A stretch of DNA of 64,000 nt from an uncultured Rhodospirillales bacterium (GCA_903843125.1 CAIMOR010000254.1:1-64000), one strand, 5' to 3'; numbered from the stretch's first letter, positions 10,028 through 19,137 are shown. Made by a program: numbers and translations. Notes: generated by a model from the sequence alone, not told the origin.

Positions 10028-10984
10028 ATGAACCGCATCGGCTTTCTGCTCGCGCTCGCTGGCCTGGGCGGCGCGGTGCTGCTTCTGGCCCAGCAGGACC
10101 TGTCGGAGGTCGGCGCCCTGCTGCGCTCCGCCGGCCTCGGCCTGGTGCTGGCCGGTGCCGCGCATGCCCTGCCCATGGCGCTGAATGCCGAGGCCTGGCG
10201 CGTGCTGCTGCCCGGCAGCAAGCGGCCCTCCCTGGCGGCGATGACCGCCAATGTCTGGATCAGGGAAAGCATCAACGGCCTGCTGCCGGTTGCGCGCATC
10301 GGCGGCGAGGTGGCCAGCTATCGGCTGCTGCGCAGCGAGGGGGTCGGCCCCGCCCCGGCCGCGGCCAGTCTGATGGTGGACATGGCCATCGGCATCCTCA
10401 GCCAGCTCGCCTTCGCTCTGCTGGGCCTGGCGCTGCTGGCCGGGCATGGCGGCGCGGTGGGCTGGCAGGGCATCGTGCTGGGCATGCTCGGCGGGCTGGC
10501 GCTGGCCGGCGGCTTCATCCTGGCGCAGCGGGCCAACCTGCTCTCCCGCCTTGCCGGCGCGTTGAATGCGGTGGCGGCCGGGCGGTTCCATGCCTTCACC
10601 GCGCACTCCCAGAAGATCGACCGGATGGCCCGGCGGTTGTGGCGCTCGCGCGGTGCCATCGGGCTGTGCTTCGGCTGGCAATTCGCCGGCTGGGTCGCCG
10701 GCGCAGCGGAGATCTGGCTGGCGCTGACCTTCCTCGGGCACCCGGTGGCGCCCGCCACGGCCTTGGCGATCGAGGCGATGATCCAGGCGCTGAGCAGCGC
10801 CGCCTTCATCGTGCCCGGCGCGCTGGGCCTGCAGGAGGCGGGGTTCCTCGGCCTCGGCGTGCTGGTCGGGTTGCCGGCGGAGGCTGGGGCAGCTCTGGCC
10901 ATCGCCCGGCGCATCCGCGACCTCGTCGTCTTCCTGCCGGGGCTGGCGGCCTGGGTCTGGGCGGAAAGGCGCATCGCGGCCTAG
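10028..10984 (+). CDS. hpnL: HpnL-family membrane protein (lysylphosphatidylglycerol synthase TM-like)
   Basis: Multi-TM 318 aa protein in hpnIJK context; EGVGPAPAAASLMVDMAIGI, PGALGLQEAGFL. Confidence 0.85.
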   Translation: MNRIGFLLALAGLGGAVLLLAQQDLSEVGALLRSAGLGLVLAGAAHALPMALNAEAWRVLLPGSKRPSLAAMTANVWIRESINGLLPVARIGGEVASYRLLRSEGVGPAPAAASLMVDMAIGILSQLAFALLGLALLAGHGGAVGWQGIVLGMLGGLALAGGFILAQRANLLSRLAGALNAVAAGRFHAFTAHSQKIDRMARRLWRSRGAIGLCFGWQFAGWVAGAAEIWLALTFLGHPVAPATALAIEAMIQALSSAAFIVPGALGLQEAGFLGLGVLVGLPAEAGAALAIARRIRDLVVFLPGLAAWVWAERRIAA

Positions 10985-11115
10985 GGCCGGGTGCCCAGGC
11001 TACGGCGCGCGGCCATGCCGGGTTTGCTCTGGCGTCCTGATCGTCGCCGCGCCGGCAAAAGCCTGGAGACGGTCAGACGCTTCCGTGAGCGTCCGGCACA
11101 CCCTAGGCTGCGCCG

Positions 11116-12081
11116 ATGACCCTTCGCCGCCACCTGCTGACCGCCCCGCTTGCCCTGCTGGCGACGCCGGCGCTGGCCCAACCGCTGTTCTCGCGGCCGA
11201 TCCGCATCGTCATCCCGGTGGTGGCCGGCGGCGCGGTGGATGTCTCGGTCCGCACCATCTCGCCGCGCCTTTCGGCTGAACTCGGCCAGCCGGTGGTGCT
11301 GGACAACCGGCCGGGCGGCGCCGGCAGCCTGGCGGCCGATATCGTCGCCCACGCGCCGCCGGACGGCCATACCCTGCTGCTCGGCACCGTCGGCGTGGTG
11401 GCGGTGAACCCGACGCTGTTCCGCAACCTGGCGACGCTGCCGGGGCGGGACATGGCGCCGGTCTCCAAGCTGGTGGACGTGGCCAACCTGCTCGCGGTGC
11501 CGAGCGACCGGCCGTGGCGCAGCGTGCCGACGCTGCTGGCGGCGCTGAAGGCGGCGCCGGGACGCCTGAGCTATGGCTCGGCCGGCATCGGCTCGGCCGG
11601 GCACCTGGCCGGTGCGCTGCTGGATCACCTGGCGGGCACCGAGGCGGTGCACATTCCCTATCGCGGCGGTGGCCAACTGATCACCGACCTGATCTCCGGC
11701 AAGGTCGACTACGCCTTCGCCACCGCCGGCACGGTGCTGCCGCATGTCGAGGGCGGAAGGTTGCGGGCGCTGGCGGTGCCGACGGCACAGCGGTCCCGGC
11801 TGATGCCCGACGTGCCGACCATGGCGGAAGGCGGCGTGCCCGGCTACGCCATCAACAACTGGTACGGCGTGCTGGCGCCGAAAGGCACGCCGGCGCCGGT
11901 GATCGCCGCCCTGAACGCAGCCATCCGCGCCGCGTTGGCCGACCCCGAGAACCAGGCCAGGCTGGCGACGCATGGGCTGGAGCCGGCGGCATCCACCCCG
12001 GAGGAGTTCGCCGCGTTCATCCCGGCGGAGATCGACCGCTACGCCACGATCATCCGCGCCGCCGGGATCACCGGGGAATGA
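11116..12081 (+). CDS. Bug-family tripartite tricarboxylate transporter substrate-binding protein
   Basis: Signal peptide; RPIRIVIPVVAGGAVDVSVRTISPRLSAELGQPVVLDNRPGGAGSLAADIVAHAPPDGHTLL. Confidence 0.93.
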   Translation: MTLRRHLLTAPLALLATPALAQPLFSRPIRIVIPVVAGGAVDVSVRTISPRLSAELGQPVVLDNRPGGAGSLAADIVAHAPPDGHTLLLGTVGVVAVNPTLFRNLATLPGRDMAPVSKLVDVANLLAVPSDRPWRSVPTLLAALKAAPGRLSYGSAGIGSAGHLAGALLDHLAGTEAVHIPYRGGGQLITDLISGKVDYAFATAGTVLPHVEGGRLRALAVPTAQRSRLMPDVPTMAEGGVPGYAINNWYGVLAPKGTPAPVIAALNAAIRAALADPENQARLATHGLEPAASTPEEFAAFIPAEIDRYATIIRAAGITGE

Positions 12082-13040
12082 TCGCCAGGCGGGGCCTGCT
12101 GGCCGGGCTGGCGACACCGGCCGTGGCGCGGGCGCAGGGCGAATGGCCCCAGCGCGCCATTCGCATCGTGATCCCCTTCGCCCCGGGCGGGTCCTCCGAT
12201 ATCGCCGCGCGCCTGATCGTGCCGCGGCTCTCGGCGCTGCTCGGGCAGAACCTGCTGATCGAGAATCGCGGCGGCGCCGGCGGCAACATCGCGGCCGAGA
12301 CGGTGGCCCGCGCGCCCGCGGATGGCTACACGCTGTTCCAGGGCAACATCGGCATCCTGGCGGTGAATCCCACCCTGTATCGCACCCTGCCGGTGGACAT
12401 GGAGCGCGATTTCGCGCCGATTTCCCACCTGATGTCGGTGTTCTACGTGCTGGTGACGCCGATGGATCGGCCCTGGCACAGCGTTGCGCAACTGATCTCG
12501 GCGGCGAAGGCGCAGCCGGAAACGCTCTCGGCCGGAAACAGCGGCGTCGGCAGCATGGGGCACCTCGCCTCGGTCTTGTTCGACCATCTTGCCGGGGTGA
12601 AAACCATCCCGGTGCCCTATCGGGGCGGCGGCCCGCTGGCCAATGACGTGCTGGCGGGGAAGCTGGACTTTTCCTTCTCCACCGCACCGACCGTGCTCTC
12701 GCTGATCGAAGCCGCGCAGTTGCGCGCCCTGGCGGTAGGTACCGCCACCCGCAGCGCGTTGCTGCCGGGCGTGCCGACGGTGGCCGAAGCTGGCTTGGCA
12801 GACTTCGAGGTGCCGAATTGGGATGGCTGGCTGGCGCCGCGCGGCACCCCGTCCGGCGTCATCGCACGGCTCAATGCGGCGATGCGGCAGGTGTTGGCGG
12901 AGCCGGAGATCATCGCCGAGTACAACAAGCGTGGCATGGAACCGCTGCCCAGCGACCCCGCGACGCTGGGCGCCGAAATCCATCGGCGCATCGCACAATT
13001 CGCGCCGATCGTGCGCGCCACCGGGGCGACACCGGATTAG
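12078..13040 (+). CDS. Bug-family substrate-binding protein (tandem paralogue)
   Basis: ATGA overlap with upstream stop; RAIRIVIPFAPGGSSDIAARLIVPRLSALLGQNLLIENRGGAGGNIAAETVARAPADGYTL. Confidence 0.93.
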   Translation: MIARRGLLAGLATPAVARAQGEWPQRAIRIVIPFAPGGSSDIAARLIVPRLSALLGQNLLIENRGGAGGNIAAETVARAPADGYTLFQGNIGILAVNPTLYRTLPVDMERDFAPISHLMSVFYVLVTPMDRPWHSVAQLISAAKAQPETLSAGNSGVGSMGHLASVLFDHLAGVKTIPVPYRGGGPLANDVLAGKLDFSFSTAPTVLSLIEAAQLRALAVGTATRSALLPGVPTVAEAGLADFEVPNWDGWLAPRGTPSGVIARLNAAMRQVLAEPEIIAEYNKRGMEPLPSDPATLGAEIHRRIAQFAPIVRATGATPD

Positions 13041-13044
13041 TCCA

Positions 13045-13146
13045 GCGCCTGCCGGCCGTGCCCAGGTCGCAGCTGGCGGCAGACGCTAAGTCGCGCGGCT
13101 GCCGGCCCGGCCTAGGTCGCGCGCGGCTGCCGGCCGCGACGTATGG
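13045..13146. repeat. Degenerate tandem repeat (~26-28 bp units) over convergent 3' ends
   Basis: Units resembling GCTGCCGGCCNNGCCTAGGTCGCGCG read at about 13045, 13072, 13098, 13126. Confidence 0.6.
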
Positions 13147-13822
13147 CACCCGCCACCTGCCACCGCGGGGCATCGGCGACGCGTTGCCGGCGCCTCGCGG
13201 CGGCTTCCGTGCCCTGTGCCGAATCGTCGACCGGCAGGCTCAGCGTATGTTCGGTGGCGACGTGGCCGGGCTCGGGTTCCGGCGGCGGGGAAAACAACTC
13301 CTCGGCGCGCTCCACCATGGTGCGTCGGCGAGCCGGCTTGCGCGTCTCGCCCTCGGCTTCCGGCTTCGCAGCAAGGCGGCGACGCGGGACGCGGCGAGGC
13401 GCGACGTCTTCGGCAGCGGCTTCCTCGACAGCCGGTTCCGCCGCCGGCCGCTCGGGGACGACGGCCAGTGGCAGTTGCGGCTCAGGCGCGACCTCCGACG
13501 AGGCCGATGGCTCGGGCTCGGGCTCGGGCTTGGCAGCGGCAGACGGAGCCGGCGCTGGCCGGGGAGCGACGGCGACAGCAACGGCCGTCGGCGGCTCCGG
13601 CGCAGCGGCGGCAACGGCGAATGCTTCGGCATCCGCAATCACCGGCGCCAGGGTCGCGTGGGTTTCGAAGTAAAGCCCATCGCGGGAAACAACATGGGGC
13701 CGGCCATCCACATCGAATACCCGGCGCTGCATGGTCATCCGGTCGATCTGGCCTTGCGTCGCCGGAAACAGGACGAAACCGCGGGCCTTCGCAGCCGCGA
13801 CCTGCTGAGGGGTAAGCTTCAA
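13112..13822 (-). CDS. Hypothetical protein, conserved-looking N-terminus and Pro/Ala/Glu-rich tail; probable TTG start
   Basis: MKLTPQQVAAAKARGFVLFPATQGQIDRMTMQRRVFDVDGRPHVV...; GGAG 7 nt upstream of TTG at 13822; no suitable ATG. Confidence 0.55.
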   Translation of the reverse strand: MKLTPQQVAAAKARGFVLFPATQGQIDRMTMQRRVFDVDGRPHVVSRDGLYFETHATLAPVIADAEAFAVAAAAPEPPTAVAVAVAPRPAPAPSAAAKPEPEPEPSASSEVAPEPQLPLAVVPERPAAEPAVEEAAAEDVAPRRVPRRRLAAKPEAEGETRKPARRRTMVERAEELFSPPPEPEPGHVATEHTLSLPVDDSAQGTEAAARRRQRVADAPRWQVAGAIRRGRQPRAT

Positions 13823-14106
13823 ACGAATACTCCAAGAACAAGGCCGCGCCTCTGCGGCTGCAACGCGGCGGGAGATGACGCCCGGATATGCGGAACTCGC
13901 GGCATAACCGGCCGCGACTCGGGCGCACTGAACTGGCTGACGCAATGGCGTGTACCACGCCGCGGGTTCACGGTTCAAATGCCGAGTGTCGACAAGGGTT
14001 CCCGGGGCCGCCGAGGTCCTGCGCGATGATGAACGAATGGACATCTCGTAATGGCGGCGCCCAGCGCCTATGTTCGTCGGGAATGGTGCCAAAGGAAGCC
14101 CGTCAG

Positions 14107-15051
14107 ATGTCTCGCCCGTCGCTTCTCGTTGCCGCCCTGGCCGCTGGCCTGATGGCGCTTGCGCCCGTGCTGGCCGACGCCCGCCCCGGTGGAGGCAGCT
14201 CCATGGGCAGCCGCGGCAGCCGGACCTTCTCCCCGCCGCCGTCGACCAATACCGCGCCCTACTCCGCCGCCCCGATGCAGCGCAGCATGACCGAGCCGTC
14301 GCGCCCGCCCCTGGGCATGCAGCAGACGGCGCCCGGCATGGCGCCCCGCCCTGGCCTGTTCGGTGGCGGCTTCATGTCCGGCCTGATGGGCGGCATCATC
14401 GGTGTCGGCCTCGGCGGCCTGTTGTTCGGCCATGGCCTGTTCGGCGGTGGCGGCTTCGGTGGCGCCGGCTTCCTCGGCCTGCTGCTGCAGCTGGCGCTGA
14501 TCGGTGGCCTGGTCTGGCTGCTGATGGGCTTCCTGCGGCGCCGCGCCCAGCCGGCGCTGGCCGGCATGCCCGGTGGCATGGCGCGGCAAATGGAAAATGG
14601 CCCGGCCTATGGCGGCGGCGGCGGTGGTGCCCCGGCGAGCCAGCCGGTGAACCTGACCGAGGCCGACTTCCAGGGCTTCGAGCGCACCCTGCAGGGCGTC
14701 AATGCGGCGTGGTCGAAGCAGGACCTGCGCGGCATCCAGGCGCTGTGCACGCCGGAAATGGTGCAGTACTTCGCCGATGACCTGGCGGAGCTGGCCAGCC
14801 GCGGCCTGCGCAACGAGACCCGCGACGTGAAGCTGGAGCAAGGCGACCTGGCCGAGGCGTGGAGCGAGAATGGCCGCGACTACGCCACCGTGGCGATGCG
14901 CTTCAGCCTGCTGGATGCCACCTTCCGCACGACCGACAACGCGGTGGTGGAAGGCAGCACGACCCAGCGCACCCAGGCGACGGAAACCTGGACCTTCGTC
15001 CGCGCCCGCGGCGGCCAGTGGCTGCTGAGCGCCGTGCAGCAGAACAGCTGA
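14107..15051 (+). CDS. Tim44-like domain protein with Gly-rich membrane segment
   Basis: MSRPSLLVAALAAGLMALAPVLADARPGGGSSMGSRGSRTF...; C-terminal NVAWSKQDLRGIQALCTPEMVQYF-type Tim44-like region. Confidence 0.82.
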   Translation: MSRPSLLVAALAAGLMALAPVLADARPGGGSSMGSRGSRTFSPPPSTNTAPYSAAPMQRSMTEPSRPPLGMQQTAPGMAPRPGLFGGGFMSGLMGGIIGVGLGGLLFGHGLFGGGGFGGAGFLGLLLQLALIGGLVWLLMGFLRRRAQPALAGMPGGMARQMENGPAYGGGGGGAPASQPVNLTEADFQGFERTLQGVNAAWSKQDLRGIQALCTPEMVQYFADDLAELASRGLRNETRDVKLEQGDLAEAWSENGRDYATVAMRFSLLDATFRTTDNAVVEGSTTQRTQATETWTFVRARGGQWLLSAVQQNS

Positions 15052-15105
15052 ACGGAAAACGCCCGGTCCCCTTGGGGCCCGGGCGCTCCTGGTTGCAGGC
15101 AACAT

Positions 15106-15138
15106 GGGCGGCGCCGGCATGCCGGCGCCGCCCTTTTC
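15106..15138 (+). terminator. Rho-independent terminator downstream of Tim44-like gene
   Basis: 28-bp perfect palindrome GGGCGGCGCCGGCATGCCGGCGCCGCCC followed by TTTT. Confidence 0.75.
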
Positions 15139-15141
15139 GTA

Positions 15142-16920
15142 TCAGGTGGTCACCGCCGTCATCTGGCGGCTGCCCGGGGCCACGGTGAAGCTCTTCGTCG
15201 TGGTGGTGTAGGTGGTGGAGAACACCGTGCTGACGAAGACGAAGGTCGTCGTCAGCTGGGTCGGGCTGGCCGAGACCTTCATGAAGCCGCGGCTGGCCAG
15301 TTCGCACCATTGCAGCTTGTCGGTGTGCGACTTGGTCTGCGAGGAGTAGGTGATCAGGCCGCCCAGCAGGGCCGGGTCGAAGCCCGGGAAGGTCTGCTCG
15401 TAGCCCGGCGAGGTCACCGAGGTACCGCCGAACTCGACGCCGACCTTGGTGCTGCCGACGGCCAGGTTGGCGGCCCAGGCGTTGTGGCTGTCACCACTCA
15501 GCACCACCGGGTTGGCGGCCTTCAGCAGCGAGGCATAGAAGCGGTTGCGGGCGGTGGGGTAGCCGTTCCAGCTGTCCTGCGTCGCGGGATTGGGCAGGCC
15601 GAGCGCGCCGACCTGGCCGAACTGCGCCCCGGCGCCGGCGCCGAAGATGCCGTCGATGGTGGCGGAGATGGTGGCACGCTGGGTGTCGGTCAGGCCCGGG
15701 GCGTTCAGGAAGTCAGGCGCGATCTGGTAGTGCAGCAGGATCTGGTTGCCGATCAGCTGCCAGGTCTGCTTGGACTTGGACAGGACGGTGTCGACCCAGG
15801 CTTCCTGGCCGGCACCCATCAGGGTGCGCGGGCGGCCGCCGACGGTGTCCAGTGCCCAGCTGCCGGTCTGCGCGTAGTAACCATAGGCATTGCCCATGGC
15901 GGTCGGGGTCAGCTGCTGGTCGCGGCCAGCCAGGCGGGTGTCGAGCAGCACCAGGCGAGCGACCTTGCCGAAGTCGACATGGCGGTACAGCGTTTCCGGG
16001 TTGCCATTGGCGTCGAAGCGCGGGTTGACGCTGCGCACCGGCAGCCATTCGTACCAGGCCTGCAGCGCGGCCTGCTTGCGGGCCTGCCAGTCGCCCTGGG
16101 TGGCGGGGTGATGGTTCTCGGCGCCACCGGTCCAACTGTCATTGGCCGTCTCGTGGTCGTCATAGATCGCGAACCATGGGAAGTTCTGGTGCGCGGCCTG
16201 CAACTGCGGGTCGCTGTGATACAGTGCCTGGCGGGTGCGGTAGGCGGCCAGGCTCACCGTCTCGGCCATCGGCGCCAGCTGGTCGGCGCGCGGCTCGGTC
16301 ACCAGGCCCAGCGCCAGAGCGGTGGTCTGGTAGGCGGCGGGGCCGTATTCGTAGGTGTAGTCGCCCAGGTGGCACATGCCGAACAGGCTGTCGTCCTTCG
16401 CCGCCTCACCGTAAGCGTTGAAGTAGCCCTTCACGAAGTTGGTGCAGGAGAAGACCGCCAGGTTCACGGCGGCGGTGCTGTTGGCGTCCGGCAGGGTGCG
16501 GGTACGACCGACCGGCGAGGCGACGCCGTTGCAGGTGAACTGGTACCAGTAGGTGGCGCCGGCGGTCAGGCCGTTCGGGATGACCTTGACGGTCCAGTCG
16601 CTGGCGGCAACGGCGCGGGCGGTGCCCTGGGCCACCGGCGTCGCCATGTCGGCGGTGGCGGAGAGCTTCCAGTCCACCACCAGCGGGCTGGTGCCGCTCT
16701 GGGTCACGCGGGTCCACAGCACGACGCTGGTGGTGTGCGGCTCGCCGCTGGCCACGCCATGCAGGAACTGCGGCACGACGGTCGGCAACGCCATGGCGTC
16801 CAACCCGACCAGGCTGGCGGCGGCGGCACCGAAGACGACGCGGAAGGCATCGCGGCGACGCATCTCAAGCGCGATGCCGGCTTCAGCCGGCAGCGGCGCG
16901 TTGTGGGCAGGACGGATCAT
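15142..16920 (-). CDS. phoD: PhoD-type alkaline phosphatase D family protein
   Basis: 592 aa; FLHGVASGEPHTTSVVLWTRVT, YDDHETANDSWTGGAENH, LSGDSHNAWAANL. Confidence 0.92.
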   Translation of the reverse strand: MIRPAHNAPLPAEAGIALEMRRRDAFRVVFGAAAASLVGLDAMALPTVVPQFLHGVASGEPHTTSVVLWTRVTQSGTSPLVVDWKLSATADMATPVAQGTARAVAASDWTVKVIPNGLTAGATYWYQFTCNGVASPVGRTRTLPDANSTAAVNLAVFSCTNFVKGYFNAYGEAAKDDSLFGMCHLGDYTYEYGPAAYQTTALALGLVTEPRADQLAPMAETVSLAAYRTRQALYHSDPQLQAAHQNFPWFAIYDDHETANDSWTGGAENHHPATQGDWQARKQAALQAWYEWLPVRSVNPRFDANGNPETLYRHVDFGKVARLVLLDTRLAGRDQQLTPTAMGNAYGYYAQTGSWALDTVGGRPRTLMGAGQEAWVDTVLSKSKQTWQLIGNQILLHYQIAPDFLNAPGLTDTQRATISATIDGIFGAGAGAQFGQVGALGLPNPATQDSWNGYPTARNRFYASLLKAANPVVLSGDSHNAWAANLAVGSTKVGVEFGGTSVTSPGYEQTFPGFDPALLGGLITYSSQTKSHTDKLQWCELASRGFMKVSASPTQLTTTFVFVSTVFSTTYTTTTKSFTVAPGSRQMTAVTT

Positions 16921-16928
16921 GTGGCGTT

Positions 16929-16966
16929 AACCCCAGGGTAAGGAGGTTGCCCTCCTGCCAGGGGTT
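16929..16966. promoter_or_regulatory. Nested hairpin in phoD leader / enolase-phoD intergenic region
   Basis: AACCCC...AGGAGG-TTGC-CCTCCT...GGGGTT. Confidence 0.45.
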
Positions 16967-17041
16967 TGTTGCGGCGCCGCGTCAACTCCGTCGCAGCCGG
17001 ATAACAATTGCCATCCGGCCGCCGAAAGCGCCGGGCTGTGG

Positions 17042-18220
17042 CTACAGGTCGCGCAATACGGCCCAGAGGTTGGCCTTCTGCTCGAAGCCGATGCCCGGTG
17101 CGTCCGGCATGCGGATGCGGCTCTCCTGCACCGGGGTGGCGTCGGCGAAGCCACCGAAGGGGGCGAACACCTCGGGGTAGCTCTCATTGCCGCCGAGGCC
17201 CAGGCCAACCGCGATGTTCAGCGCGAACTGATGGCCGCCATGCGGCACGCAGCGGCGCGGAGACCAGCCGTGTTCGGCCAGCATGGTCAGGGTGCGCAGG
17301 TACTCTACGAGCCCGTAGGAGAGCGCGGGGTCGAATTGCAGGATGTCGCGGTCCGGGCGCAGGCCGCCGTGGCGGATCAGGTTGCGGGCGTCCTGCATGC
17401 TGAACAGGTTTTCGCCCGTGGCGATCGGCCCCTTGTAGTGCTCGGCCAATGTCGCGTGGGTGCTGTAGTCCAGCGGGTCCAGCGGTTCCTCGTACCAGCG
17501 CAGGCCGTAGCGCTCCAACGCCGCGGCATAGGCCAGCGCGGCGTGCAGGCCGAAGCGGCCGTTGACGTCCACGCAGAGGCGGGAGCCGTCGCCACCGAGC
17601 AGCGCCAGCACCGCCTCGATGCGGGCGATGTCCTCCTTCAGCGCGTCGCGGACCGAGGTGCCGGGGGCGCCGCCGATCTTCATCTTCACCACGGAATAGC
17701 CCATGCCGAGGTAGCGCTTCATCTCCTCGACCAGCGCGTCCACGCCCTTGCCGGGGTAGTAGTAGCCGCCGGCGGCGTAGATCCACGCGTTGTCGTCGGC
17801 CTGGCCCTGGCGGTAGCGCATGGCCAGCAGCTTCCACAGCGGCACGCCCTCCAGCTTGGCGGCCGCGTCCCACAGCGCCATGTCGAGCACGCCGACGGCG
17901 ACGCTGCGCTCGCCATGGCCGCCGGGCTTCTCGTTCTTCATCATCGCGGCCCAGCCGCCCGCCGGCTCCAGCCCGCCATCGCCATGTTCCAGCGCCGGGC
18001 CGGCAGCTTCCAGCAGGCGGGGGATGAAGCGTTCGCGCAGCAGGCCGGGCTGGGCGTAGCGGCCATTGCTGTTGAAGCCGTAGCCGGTGGCGGTGCGACC
18101 ATTGCCGTCCTCCACCGTCACGGCGACGACGCTGGCGGTCATCTTCGAGAAGTCGATGAAAGCGTTGGCGATCTCGGAGGCGATGGGAACGACCCCGTCG
18201 CGGATGGAGGCGATGCGCAT
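17042..18220 (-). CDS. Mandelate racemase/muconate lactonizing (enolase superfamily) enzyme
   Basis: 392 aa; VKMKIGGAP, LCVDVNGRFGLHAALAYAAALERYGLRWYEEPLDPLDY, ATGENLFS. Confidence 0.9.
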   Translation of the reverse strand: MRIASIRDGVVPIASEIANAFIDFSKMTASVVAVTVEDGNGRTATGYGFNSNGRYAQPGLLRERFIPRLLEAAGPALEHGDGGLEPAGGWAAMMKNEKPGGHGERSVAVGVLDMALWDAAAKLEGVPLWKLLAMRYRQGQADDNAWIYAAGGYYYPGKGVDALVEEMKRYLGMGYSVVKMKIGGAPGTSVRDALKEDIARIEAVLALLGGDGSRLCVDVNGRFGLHAALAYAAALERYGLRWYEEPLDPLDYSTHATLAEHYKGPIATGENLFSMQDARNLIRHGGLRPDRDILQFDPALSYGLVEYLRTLTMLAEHGWSPRRCVPHGGHQFALNIAVGLGLGGNESYPEVFAPFGGFADATPVQESRIRMPDAPGIGFEQKANLWAVLRDL

Positions 18221-18307
18221 GGGGCGCTTCCTGCTGCTGCTATGGCAGTTCAGTGGCGCGATGGCGGCGCGGGGTCAAGCCGGCACATGGCTTGCTAAAG
18301 TCCACCC

Positions 18308-18865
18308 ATGCCCACACCTCTCCGCATCGCGATCACCGCCGGCGCGGCCGGCCCCTGGCGGATCACCGCCACCCACACCTTGGCGGGCGCCAGTCTGCCG
18401 CCGGCGGCACGGCTGGCCATGCATGAGGGCGCCGACCCGCCGCCGCCCGGCAGCGGCGCCTGGCAGCTGCTTGGCGTGACCAACAGCAACCTGCGCTATA
18501 CTGGCGAGACAGAGCGTACCCGGCTGGCCGGGGTGCAGCAGGGGCTGGGGCGCCCGCCCGCCACCCGCGCCGCCCTGATCCCGCTGAGCAAGAGCGAGGC
18601 CTGGTGGGAGCTGGCGCAGGATGCGCGCCGCGCGCTGCTGGAGGAGCAGAGCCGGCACATCGCGATCGGGCTGGAATACCTGCCGGCGGTGGCGCGCCGG
18701 CTGATCCATTGCCGCGACCTGGGCGGCGAGTTCGACTTTCTGACCTGGTTCGAATTCGCGCCCGAGGACGAGCCGGCCTTCGATGACCTGCTGCGCCGGC
18801 TGCGTGCCACCGAGGAATGGCAGTATGTCAGCCGCGAGGTGGAGCTGCGGCTGGCGCGGGACTAA
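18308..18865 (+). CDS. Conserved-looking hypothetical protein
   Basis: 185 aa ORF, coherent composition (EQSRHIAIGLEYLPAVARRLIHCRDLGGEFDFLTWFEFAPEDEPAFDDLLRRLRATEEW). Confidence 0.75.
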   Translation: MPTPLRIAITAGAAGPWRITATHTLAGASLPPAARLAMHEGADPPPPGSGAWQLLGVTNSNLRYTGETERTRLAGVQQGLGRPPATRAALIPLSKSEAWWELAQDARRALLEEQSRHIAIGLEYLPAVARRLIHCRDLGGEFDFLTWFEFAPEDEPAFDDLLRRLRATEEWQYVSREVELRLARD

Positions 18866-19137
18866 CCGCGGGCCTGGCGCAGCGCCGCCTCCGCCTGGGC
18901 GGCCTGGGCGTCCTCGACCATGGCGGTCACGCGGATGCGGCCATGGCTGGCGCTGGCCTCGGGCTCACCGGTAGGGGCTCGGTCGGCGCCGGAGGGGTGG
19001 GTGCCGGCGGTGTTCTCGTCGGACGCGGCGGCCACCTCGATGGCGCTGCGGTCCAGGCGGTATTCCTGCACCAGATGCTCCACCGCCAGTTCGGCCTGGC
19101 GGCGGGTTTCGAATTCGGCGCTGATCCGGCGGGCCAT
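18862..19137 (-). CDS. Small hypothetical protein
   Basis: 91 aa, MARRISAEFETRRQAELAVEHLVQEYRLDRSAIEVAAASDEN. Confidence 0.65.
   Translation of the reverse strand: MARRISAEFETRRQAELAVEHLVQEYRLDRSAIEVAAASDENTAGTHPSGADRAPTGEPEASASHGRIRVTAMVEDAQAAQAEAALRQARG

Noticed and set aside
13921-14000. GGTTCA/GGTTCAAAT string suggesting a tRNA T-arm
   Set aside because: Flanking bases do not form a T-stem or acceptor stem; no cloverleaf found by eye
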